DNA from: Phoma sp. XZ068
Lineage: Eukaryota; Ascomycota; Dothideomycetes; Pleosporales; Didymellaceae
Assembly (NCBI GenBank): GCA_004835665.1
Contig: RBKR01000004.1
Coordinates: 1,922,001 to 1,986,000 of the forward strand
Reading direction: 5' to 3'
Length of the DNA stretch: 64,000 bases
Shown: positions 23,439 through 31,188 of the stretch, in pieces
Layout: the number at the start of each line of letters is the position of its first letter
Position numbering within the stretch: position 1 is the stretch's first letter
Program-made: the position numbers and the translations under genes
The notes under the pieces: generated by a model
Databases searched by the model: none
Told to the model about the DNA's origin: nothing
The model's input: the letters and a program-made list of their open reading frames with translations, nothing else

Positions 23439-25130
23439 CTACAAATACCGATAATCAGGGGCCCTGGGCTTTCTCCCACGCTGCCGATTCGGATTAACAG
23501 GCTGTCTATCATACGCATCATTAAACTGCCCATTCCCATTCGCACCACCATTCACACCCGCACCGCCGTTCTGCGGGCCGAAAAACCCATTCCCATTCAT
23601 ACCCATCATGTTCATGGGCATGTTCATATTCATGGGCATACCGTTCATACCTGGCATCTGCATGTTAGGATTGAAATTCATGCCCATGGGCATCTGCATG
23701 GGCATCATGTTGTTCATCATGCCCATGTTCATGCCTGGCATCATGGGGTTGCCCATCATGTTTGGCATCTGCTGCATGTTCATGGGCATGTTTTTCAGGG
23801 CCTCCATTTGCGCGATGAAGTCCTGTTCCATTGTGTTTTGAGGTGGTTGTTGTTGTTGGCGCATGGCCTTGGGGGCAGTAGGCGGTTGGATGTCTGTTGG
23901 GGGAGATTTCCTCTTCTTGCTGCTCTCAGACTCAGATGTGGGTTCCTCTGAGTTTTGCTTCTCGGATGACGAGGGAACAAGAGAAGTTTGAGTTTCATTT
24001 TGTGGTACATTGGCATTCGTTGCACTCGCACTGGCATTTTCCGATTCAGTTGCTGCTTTTGCTGCTGCTTCTGCTGCTGCCACTTCCTCCTTTGCCGCTG
24101 CTTCCTTCTCCGCCTTTGCCTCTGCCTTTTCCTTTGCCTTTTCGGCCTCGAAGTCGCGAATGCGGGCCTCCATTTCCTTGTCAGGTGTGAATTCGATCAG
24201 TGTCTCCTCTCCGCAATTGGGGCAAATAAGATCATTGTCTGCTAGTGATGACTCAATACAATCGTTGCAGTAGGTCTTCTCACAGCACGCCGTCTTTACG
24301 GGCTGGACAAACATCCTGTTGTCGAGCGGGCACTCAAGGCCTCGCTCGCGAACCTCCTTGCTTGCTGCATCTGCATTGGCGGCCTGCGCCTTTGTGGCTT
24401 GTGTCTTCTCCTGAAACTTCTCCCAGGTCTTTGTGTCCGTCATGACTTGTACATACTCTCCATCGGCGTTCAACATAACGCCCTTGGCATCTTCATCCAC
24501 CTCCGACTTGTCGACAACCTTGAGAAACGACTTGGGGATTCCAGTCGTGCGCTTGGGGCAGTGTACTGGCTTGAAGTCGGGGTTGTCGTTCTCGGGGCAC
24601 TGCTGAATCCAGTGGCCCTTGACGCCGCACCGCCGACACACGTAGCCAGACGGTGGGTCGTAGTTGGGGACGTTGACGGGCTTCTTCTTGTTGTATACGG
24701 GCTTCGCGTGTGACAGCGATTCCTTTTGCGCGTCCCAGACCTGTGCAGACTCTGCCAGGAAGGCAGCTTCGGCATCTGTTTCGGTGCCGCCACTGGGGCG
24801 AGGAGCAACGATCGGGGCTGCGTCTTTCTTGATGGCACGTACGGGGGGTTTGCCCGAGACATAGCGTGCAATCTTGCTGAAACCACGGGCGGCCGGCCGC
24901 CGCACGGCGATGACGGTGCTTGTGCGAGGTATCGTTGTTGTGTCGTCGTCATACTCTTTGCTGGGTTCGTCTTCGTGGTAGATGTGGAGATTGAGGTCGG
25001 TGCTCTTGGCCATGCCAGAGGCTTCGATGATTGCCCGCTTCAGCTCGAAGACGGAGATCTCATTGCCGTCGAAGGCATAGCGCTCCGGCTCCTTGGAGTT
25101 CTTAAACTTGTAGAACACCGACGACGACAT
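23439..25130 (-). CDS. MPE1: MPE1/RBBP6-family subunit of the cleavage and polyadenylation factor
   Basis: A single exon of 563 residues from the ATG at 25130 (MSSSVFYKFKN); the frame stays open upstream but the family start is here. Residues 4-78 are the ubiquitin-like DWNN domain. A CCHC zinc knuckle follows (C165, C168, H173, C178, in YVCRRCGVKGHWIQQC), then a U-box/RING-like domain with Cys pairs from C267 to C306. Next comes a Lys/Glu/Ala coiled coil (about 318-365), a Ser/Glu-rich stretch, a Gln run and a very Met-rich tail (about 448-512). It ends with a basic RGRKPRAPDYRYL. Mpe1 senses the polyadenylation signal and activates mRNA cleavage in the nucleus. The Met/Asn/Gly-rich tail is unusual. 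Confidence 0.96.
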   Translation of the reverse strand: MSSSVFYKFKNSKEPERYAFDGNEISVFELKRAIIEASGMAKSTDLNLHIYHEDEPSKEYDDDTTTIPRTSTVIAVRRPAARGFSKIARYVSGKPPVRAIKKDAAPIVAPRPSGGTETDAEAAFLAESAQVWDAQKESLSHAKPVYNKKKPVNVPNYDPPSGYVCRRCGVKGHWIQQCPENDNPDFKPVHCPKRTTGIPKSFLKVVDKSEVDEDAKGVMLNADGEYVQVMTDTKTWEKFQEKTQATKAQAANADAASKEVRERGLECPLDNRMFVQPVKTACCEKTYCNDCIESSLADNDLICPNCGEETLIEFTPDKEMEARIRDFEAEKAKEKAEAKAEKEAAAKEEVAAAEAAAKAATESENASASATNANVPQNETQTSLVPSSSEKQNSEEPTSESESSKKRKSPPTDIQPPTAPKAMRQQQQPPQNTMEQDFIAQMEALKNMPMNMQQMPNMMGNPMMPGMNMGMMNNMMPMQMPMGMNFNPNMQMPGMNGMPMNMNMPMNMMGMNGNGFFGPQNGGAGVNGGANGNGQFNDAYDRQPVNPNRQRGRKPRAPDYRYL

Positions 25131-25568
25131 GGCTGTCGGCGGTCTGTCGGTTGTGGAGAACACGCGGGTACTGCAGTCTATGTGGTGGGTGTGGCGAGGT
25201 TGTGTGTTCGCGTGGGGTGTCGGGGTGAGAGTGGTGGAGTAGTGGAGAGAAGGAATCACCGGGGCTGTGAAGACAAGCGGCGGGCCGCCTGCAGGGAACC
25301 TCCGGTTGCGTAGCGCCAAAGTCACGTGCGAACATGATATGTCAGCACGTCTCAAGATTCCAGAAGACTCGTCGCAACATGCTTCGCAGAATTTAATCAA
25401 GGAATTTGATGGGATAATGATATGATTTAACTATGCACACTTTGCCACTACAAAACAGGGGGTATCTGCCGTTAAATCAACGCCTTTCAATGCTAATAAC
25501 TCAAAGAGCGCTTCCATGCTAATAATTATAACAAAGCCCGAACATCCGGTAGCCCAAAGGCTAGCCGT
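25131..25568. other. Spacer between frq 3' end and MPE1 start
   Basis: Both flanking genes are on the minus strand. The GC-rich part near MPE1 (25131-25330) is its leader and promoter, with CACGTG near 25323. The AT-rich part at 25390-25560 is the frq 3' flank. Confidence 0.5.
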
Positions 25569-28500
25569 CTACTCGGTTTTTTGATGCTTTGATGCCTTGT
25601 GAACATTTGTCATTAATGTGGCAATGGACTCGCTCGTTCGCGCACGTTTCAAATTTTGGCTGCGGGGGGAAAGACTGGCTTCGCTGTTGGTACTTTGCGC
25701 GTTGCGATTGCTCCTGGTGTATTTGGATCTGCCAGCTTTGCTCGCAGGACTGTTAAAGCCACTGCCGCCGCCTGCAGTAGCTGCTGAACTGCCAGCGACA
25801 ATCTCTTCTGCTAGACGGTCTGCAACCGCTGCATCATACTCGCGTTCGAACGCGCGGACTGTGTCGGGGTCTTGTTGACGAGCAGTGGCTAAGAGGTCGA
25901 TGCTGTTGTCATCGTCGTCGTCTTCGGAGTACTCAGACTCCTCGGAGGAGGCGTCAGACTGATCGCTATTAACTCTGTTCCCGGGAGGAGCAATGTTCAG
26001 GAGCTGCAGTGCGGTAGATGGACCTTGGTTTGACTCCTCGTCGCCGTTGGAAGATGAGTCTTCATCGTCTGAGATTTCACCAGAGGATGTCGACTCGAAA
26101 GGGAAGAAAGACGGAGGAGGCAGAGTGGAGCTTGGCATGTCCCGACGGACTGCGGAGGTCAATTCCTCCTTGATGGCGTTGTTAGGGCTTCTCGAACGGC
26201 GCCTCATATCTTGCGATGTGGTATCTTCGTCCAAGACAGCTTGAATCTTCGAAGGGTAGAGGCTGGACCTGCGGTTCAAGGGCATTTCTGTGGGTGCTGT
26301 CGGGATTTGCGTCCGTTGCACACGAATAGAGAAGTTGTCATCCGGCTGCACACCTCCCACACCCGAGGCTTCAAAGTCCATCAGGTCCGGGCTATCAGCA
26401 CCACTATGGTCCCTGAGTGTGTCAGGTGAGAATCCAAGACTCCCGCCAGTAGACGGGGTTTGTGCGCCGTTCTGTGGACGCACACCCATCACTGCATCGT
26501 CCAAAGGCCCCCTAGGTTCCCAGAGCGCGGACGCAATGCCGAGCTCTGTGTTAAGCGGTGCACCAAGAGGATGGCTTGTAATAGGTGTGTAGTTCTCCGG
26601 CAGGGTCAGTGACGCTCCCCCTCGGTCGCCGGTGAGATCGGTGCAAAACTTGGCTTTGCTGTAGAAAATCATCGGTCCATCATCACGTCGCTTTCCCGAG
26701 AGGTTGCTCTGCCTGGCAGAACTACCCAAGCCTGAAGTGGCGCCCCGTTGCTGAGGCTGGAAGAAGGAGCTTGCCGACTCGGTCGGGTCGTAAAATTCCA
26801 GGTCCTCATCCGAACTCTCCTTGCGGAAGAACAGCGGCCTATATGCAAATTTGTTCCTCTCCTTCTCTTGATTACGAAGGTCAACCTTGCGGTTGTGGTG
26901 CTCTGAGCCTCCATAGCCGCTCTCATTGGTGGTGCTGTTCCCAGCTTTGGAGCTCTTCTGGGGCGAGTTTTGTCCAGTCATCGCAGGATATGGAGAGTTG
27001 ATACCAAGTTGCTCGGGTGAACCGTCACTGCTATTCTTACTAAAGTCATGCCCTCCCTTCCATCGAACCTTGCGCCCGTCGCTTGACACTTCCAGTTTGG
27101 TGCTGTATTCAGCAAGGGCATCCTTCACATCGACAGGAGTGACGTTGAGCGTATGTAGCTGCGCCATGTTGATGAGGAGGTTGAGATAGATCCAGCCGTG
27201 ACCGTCCTCGGATTCTGTACTGGTGGTCATGTCTGGTGGGGAGAACCCAAGGTGTCGGAAATATTCCATGTTTGCGGAAGGGACTTGAGCACGGAAAGGG
27301 TCCAAATCCAGAGGCCGAGTGGGTCGTTGGTCAGGAGAGCCGGAACCAGTGCCGGAAGTCGCAATATCTTGTTCAGTTACACGCTGCTGGGCAGGCATAT
27401 GCAAGGTCGATCCAGCCTCGTCTCCTTCGGCACTAGCTCGTTCAGGCCCGATGAGAGCTGTGCGATGGCCCTCCGGTCTAGCATCTTGACCGGTTGCTTC
27501 CCGCTCACGTCGGTCGGCGGTAGCTGCAGATTGTGCAACCTCCTCTTGCTGCATGGGCTGAGGGTGAGTTCCAGGCGACGAGCGTTTGCCAGCAAATATC
27601 TGCTCCAGGCGACGCACGACCATCTTCTTTCTCGCCTTTTCTGACATGGGTACATTCTCTTGGGGCATCAAGCCGCGAGGAATGTCGTGGAGGTAGGACT
27701 GGATGCTCTGCTGCTGACGGTTATAGGCTGACTTTGTCATTCTTCGCGTGTCGGTGTGCTGGTTGAGGGGCCCGTTGGACGGGGTCGAGGAGTTCTGGCC
27801 CGAGGCAGACATGGAGGCGTACCCAGACTCGGCGAAACGAGAGTTGGACGAGGCGGTGGTCTCCTTGTTCAGGGCAGGGGCTTGCGTGACGTCGGGGCGG
27901 TCGGCAGAGTCGTCGAGGCCGGCAGCGAAGTTGCGCAAGGTCTCTTCGAGTTCCTTCTTCTTGTGGTCTGGCAGGCCGTGGAAGCGCACCTCGAACAGCT
28001 TCTCCTCCTGCAGGTGGGCGTCATAGACCTTCTCGTACTTCCTCAGCCGCTGCTTCAGCTTCTTGTTCGCAATGGTGAGGTCGTCAATGACGCTGCGAAA
28101 GTCCTCGGTGCTGCTGCCGCCGTCGGTGCCGAGGAGCAGGCGGTTGGGGCGGTAGGGCAGCGACGGCATGCCCATGTACTGGCCGTCCGGAGGGGTGCGG
28201 TCCGAGGACGACGAGTTGTGCAGCAGGAAGGGCGGGTCGTTGTCGACAAAGGAGGCATCATGGCCCGCATCGTTGTTGGTCCGATCGAACCAGCCTGCGG
28301 CGTCGCTGCTCTCGCCCGAGCTGGGGTGGTTCAGGAGCAGGCGTGGGCGCGGCGAGATGCTCGAGGGCGGGTTGGCCTTGTCGCTGGCGGGGCCGTTGGG
28401 CGAGGTGCTCAGCGTGGTCGATGCGCGGGCGACGCCCGCAGCGACGCTGGAGGCGCCATGCTTGGGTTTGGCGGGCGGGCTGTGTCGCAGCGAGACGGAC

Positions 28501-28571
28501 TGATGCGCGGGCGGGCGGCGAGGGTGACGTGCGGGCGCAGGACCAGGAACGGTGCCGGGGCGCTCGTTCAT
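25569..28571 (-). CDS. frq: FREQUENCY (FRQ) circadian clock protein
   Basis: One exon of 1000 residues (Neurospora FRQ has 989). The first ATG in frame is at 28571; the open extension above it lacks any ATG. Landmarks in family order: GESSDAAGWFDRTN (86-99); the coiled coil for dimerisation (about 155-190, SVIDDLTIANKKLKQRL); KLFEVRFHGLPDHKKKELEE (191-210), where Neurospora has its nuclear signal; KKMVVRRLEQIFAGK (315-329), the first casein-kinase contact; MEYFRHLGFSPP (435-446); GWIYLNLLINMAQLHTLNVT (459-478) with DGRKVRWKGG, the second contact; acidic Ser-rich PEST-like stretches (829-850 and 870-890); and the C-terminal SIDLLATAR and SSAATAGGGSGF. FRQ is the negative element of the clock and represses the White Collar complex together with FRH and CK1. 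No break is seen. Confidence 0.97.
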   Translation of the reverse strand: MNERPGTVPGPAPARHPRRPPAHQSVSLRHSPPAKPKHGASSVAAGVARASTTLSTSPNGPASDKANPPSSISPRPRLLLNHPSSGESSDAAGWFDRTNNDAGHDASFVDNDPPFLLHNSSSSDRTPPDGQYMGMPSLPYRPNRLLLGTDGGSSTEDFRSVIDDLTIANKKLKQRLRKYEKVYDAHLQEEKLFEVRFHGLPDHKKKELEETLRNFAAGLDDSADRPDVTQAPALNKETTASSNSRFAESGYASMSASGQNSSTPSNGPLNQHTDTRRMTKSAYNRQQQSIQSYLHDIPRGLMPQENVPMSEKARKKMVVRRLEQIFAGKRSSPGTHPQPMQQEEVAQSAATADRREREATGQDARPEGHRTALIGPERASAEGDEAGSTLHMPAQQRVTEQDIATSGTGSGSPDQRPTRPLDLDPFRAQVPSANMEYFRHLGFSPPDMTTSTESEDGHGWIYLNLLINMAQLHTLNVTPVDVKDALAEYSTKLEVSSDGRKVRWKGGHDFSKNSSDGSPEQLGINSPYPAMTGQNSPQKSSKAGNSTTNESGYGGSEHHNRKVDLRNQEKERNKFAYRPLFFRKESSDEDLEFYDPTESASSFFQPQQRGATSGLGSSARQSNLSGKRRDDGPMIFYSKAKFCTDLTGDRGGASLTLPENYTPITSHPLGAPLNTELGIASALWEPRGPLDDAVMGVRPQNGAQTPSTGGSLGFSPDTLRDHSGADSPDLMDFEASGVGGVQPDDNFSIRVQRTQIPTAPTEMPLNRRSSLYPSKIQAVLDEDTTSQDMRRRSRSPNNAIKEELTSAVRRDMPSSTLPPPSFFPFESTSSGEISDDEDSSSNGDEESNQGPSTALQLLNIAPPGNRVNSDQSDASSEESEYSEDDDDDNSIDLLATARQQDPDTVRAFEREYDAAVADRLAEEIVAGSSAATAGGGSGFNSPASKAGRSKYTRSNRNAQSTNSEASLSPRSQNLKRARTSESIATLMTNVHKASKHQKTE

Positions 28572-28670
28572 GTCGCGGAGCTCGGTGGCTGCTGGGCGGG
28601 GGTGGGCTATGGGCGCTGGGCGTGCACAACGTCCATGAGGGCGGGCTCGAGCACGTCGTTTTTCACGTCC

Positions 28671-28724
28671 GCGGAGGCAGACGTGGGCGCAGAGGCAGAA
28701 GTGGGCGCAGAGGCAGAAGTGGGC
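28671..28724. repeat. 18-bp tandem repeat, three units, in frq leader
   Basis: Three head-to-tail 18-base units start at 28671, 28689 and 28707. The last two are identical (GCAGAGGCAGAAGTGGGC) and the first differs at two bases. It lies 100-153 bases upstream of the frq ATG. Confidence 0.8.
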
Positions 28725-28965
28725 AGTGGGATTCAGCGGATGCGATGCGGCGGGTGTGTAGCAGCGAGGGCGTGCGGAGAGCGTCGAGAATATCGCTGCT
28801 CGGTGGCGGCCGAAACGGCGCCTGAGCGGCACCCAAATGGGCCATCATCGCAAACCAACTGCCCTGCGCTGCACCATCTTGAGGTTGATGGAAGCCGGCG
28901 CTGAGATCGGAACATCCCTGCACCGCGCGCCAAGACCGGGCCTCGGATCGCCGCAGCGTCGACTG

Positions 28966-28984
28966 CATCGACGATCGACGATTG
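28966..28984 (-). promoter_or_regulatory. LRE-like CGATC/TCGAT cluster upstream of frq
   Basis: On the frq strand the bases read CAATCGTCGATCGTCGATG, with overlapping GATCG/TCGAT repeats about 400 bases before the ATG. White Collar light-response elements are two close GATNC/CGATN half-sites, and this cluster resembles that loosely. Function is inferred. Confidence 0.35.
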
Positions 28985-30338
28985 AGCCTCCTCTCAAACA
29001 CTGAAATTCGCCCAATGCGGCCGCCACGCCTGCGGTCTGGCCCACCGCACCCCGATGCAACGCCCGCGCAGCGATCGCTGACTGCCAGGCCATAGTACAC
29101 GACAGCGGGCATCCACGCAGCCCTACCGCTGAACACCTGCCTGCCGGCCGTCAGCGCTCGAACGCTCCAACGCGCGAACTGATCTGCTGCGGTGGCAGCC
29201 ATGTGTGCGTCTGTCCCTGCCCCACGGCTACAGTGCATGTCCCGTTAGCAGGATAGCAGGATCCGGTCGGCACCAGGCTCCAGTTATTTCAGAAGACGGC
29301 CGCACTGCAAGGCGAACAGAAGCCTGCCATGGCGGCACGAACCGTTGATTGACACTGCGTACAACCGCCACGCCCTGCACATCGAGATCGAACACCATCT
29401 CGGCACCCGGCTCGCTCCAAAAGCTGATGCGCTGATGTCATCGCTACACTGCTGCTATTTCCCAGTGCCGGAGACCCCTGCGGTCCTGGACCCTGGATCC
29501 GCCCACCCTCGACACACGCAACACGATGGCCACTCCACCCTCGATCTGACGCCTTGAAGACCCTGATGCTTACTCGGACTTTTTCACCGACCCTCTGGGC
29601 TGCGCCTTCGTACAACACCATCGGTGATGGCCAGCAGCAGCGGTACCTGTCACGCCCGCCAAATCTCACCAGCGTCACGGCCCCAGTAAACTCGCCGTCG
29701 TCCATCGAAGATACCAAGAACATCGCCCCTCTAAAATCAGCCTTCGACCCTATCCGCAAGCTACATGCCATTATGGGACTCATCATGTGTGCCCCTGGGG
29801 CGTCTGTTTACGAGCCAGCGCACCCACGGCGCCGTCGACGGTCCGAGTTAGACGATTCCATCTTTCCGAGCACGCGGCATCGAGCTTTAGGACAGGATCG
29901 AGAGTTGCCTGACAAACCGCAATCACGCACCTCCGTCCCGGGTCCACCGTGTGTTTGCGATGTCCACCACTTTAATCGTACGAGTCTGCAACGGCACGCA
30001 GACAGAGCTATTGAGTCTGGATGCTCTAGTCGACGCGGTGTCTCTGTGCAACAAGACTCGCATGGCGGCGTGCAACTGCGATGGTGGGCACAACTTCGAT
30101 GCAGGGTCCCGATTGCCGGCGCCCTTGATTTTGTATCGACGGGTCGGATGCTGGAGTCACCTCCTTCCGTGTTCGTGATGCCGCACCATGCATTATTTGG
30201 AAGTGATGCATTCGTCAGAACGCTTTGGATATAGCGTTAAGGTTTACAAGTATTCTGCTAACCTAACTAGGCTTTGCTGTTTGATTACCTGCAGCAAGCA
30301 CTAGTGGTAAGTGAACTAGTAGGTTCACAATCTACCTT

Positions 30339-30359
30339 CGATCAAAGTATCGATCAAGC
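30339..30359. promoter_or_regulatory. Paired TCGATCAA motifs, distal LRE/C-box-like candidate
   Basis: Two exact TCGATCAA octamers (30339-30346 and 30351-30358) are separated by four bases, about 1.77 kb upstream of the frq ATG. Neurospora frq has its distal Clock box far upstream as paired CGATC-type repeats, so arrangement and distance are suggestive only. Confidence 0.35.
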
Positions 30360-31012
30360 AGTCCAGGCCATTAAGTCTGAGCCTACCTTGACTTGATCTG
30401 TACAACTACCTAACAACGTAGACCGCACGCATTTGATATCCTCGTAAGCTACCTGATTACCCACATATCATGACCAGTCGGACGTTCTCGTAAGACACAT
30501 ACAACTCTCCTCACAAACGGCGTACAGACGCAAGTACTGTACTTGACGCGTTCCACTAACTCTACTATCACATTACACGTAGAAGCAAATACATCTCATT
30601 ACCCTCCTCAGGTATGGGTACATGCACTTTTCACTTCACACACATACGTTCTACCAAGACACATTATGTAAGACTGCGGTGACAGCTCGCACATACTCTA
30701 GAGACCTAAATCCTCTGCACTTTACAAATAATCAGCACAAGTGGAGCTATTAATAAGATCAGTGATTCGACATGTTTGTGTACACTTGTTATTTTTCTTC
30801 GACGAGTTACTGGGGTTTGGTGATGAAAAGTGCGGTCTATAGAGAATAGTTTAATAATTATGATCGCTTTTTTGTCTTGTTGGAAGGGCGTGAGAGGTTA
30901 TGCTGTATTCGATGACGAGCCAAAGACTGAAGGATTTCTAAAGATTAAGCGAATCTCGAATCGTAAAACCAATCCAGTCACAGTTCACATGCCAGATGGA
31001 GAGTGATGTGGT

Positions 31013-31026
31013 GTTGCCCTGGCAAC
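31013..31026. promoter_or_regulatory. RFX-type X-box upstream of BUB1
   Basis: GTTGCC-CT-GGCAAC is a perfect 6-bp inverted repeat with a two-base spacer and matches the X-box bound by RFX-family factors (yeast Crt1, Talaromyces RfxA). It is 163 bases before the BUB1 ATG. Confidence 0.5.
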
Positions 31027-31188
31027 GCTAGTCAATCGGGCAAGGCGCGCCAGTGCAACACAAGCCCCGCAGACGCCCAATACACGCGCATCTTTCTGCC
31101 ACAACGACAACGACACCAGGTAAGGCACTGGGCTTCTTCTGTACATTGGTTTGAATTCTTTCTTTTCTTGAGATACCCCACCGGCGTC

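Larger units (their letters stand above)
28572..31188. other. Long divergent leader/promoter region between frq and BUB1
   Basis: About 2.6 kb with no supported gene. The GC-rich left part is the likely frq leader (long and uORF-bearing in Neurospora); it contains an 18-bp tandem repeat and LRE-like motifs. Frames around 29.3-30.2 kb on both strands start at non-ATG codons or lack domains. The right part (30.2-31.0 kb) is AT-rich and ends with an RFX-type X-box beside BUB1. Confidence 0.55.

Noticed and set aside
28572..28832. In-frame 87-codon extension of FRQ, considered as a long isoform
   Set aside because: Its first codon is GTG and it contains no ATG; it includes the 18-bp repeat and reads as low-complexity leader.
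27756..28904. A 382-codon frame on the plus strand opposite frq
   Set aside because: Gly/Arg/Val/Ala-rich composition with no domain; it mirrors the GC-rich frq N-terminus. An antisense transcript (as qrf in Neurospora) is possible, but not a protein.
29554..30234. A 226-codon frame between frq and BUB1
   Set aside because: It begins at TTG, has no domain, and overlaps equally long minus-strand frames. Treated as non-coding leader/promoter.
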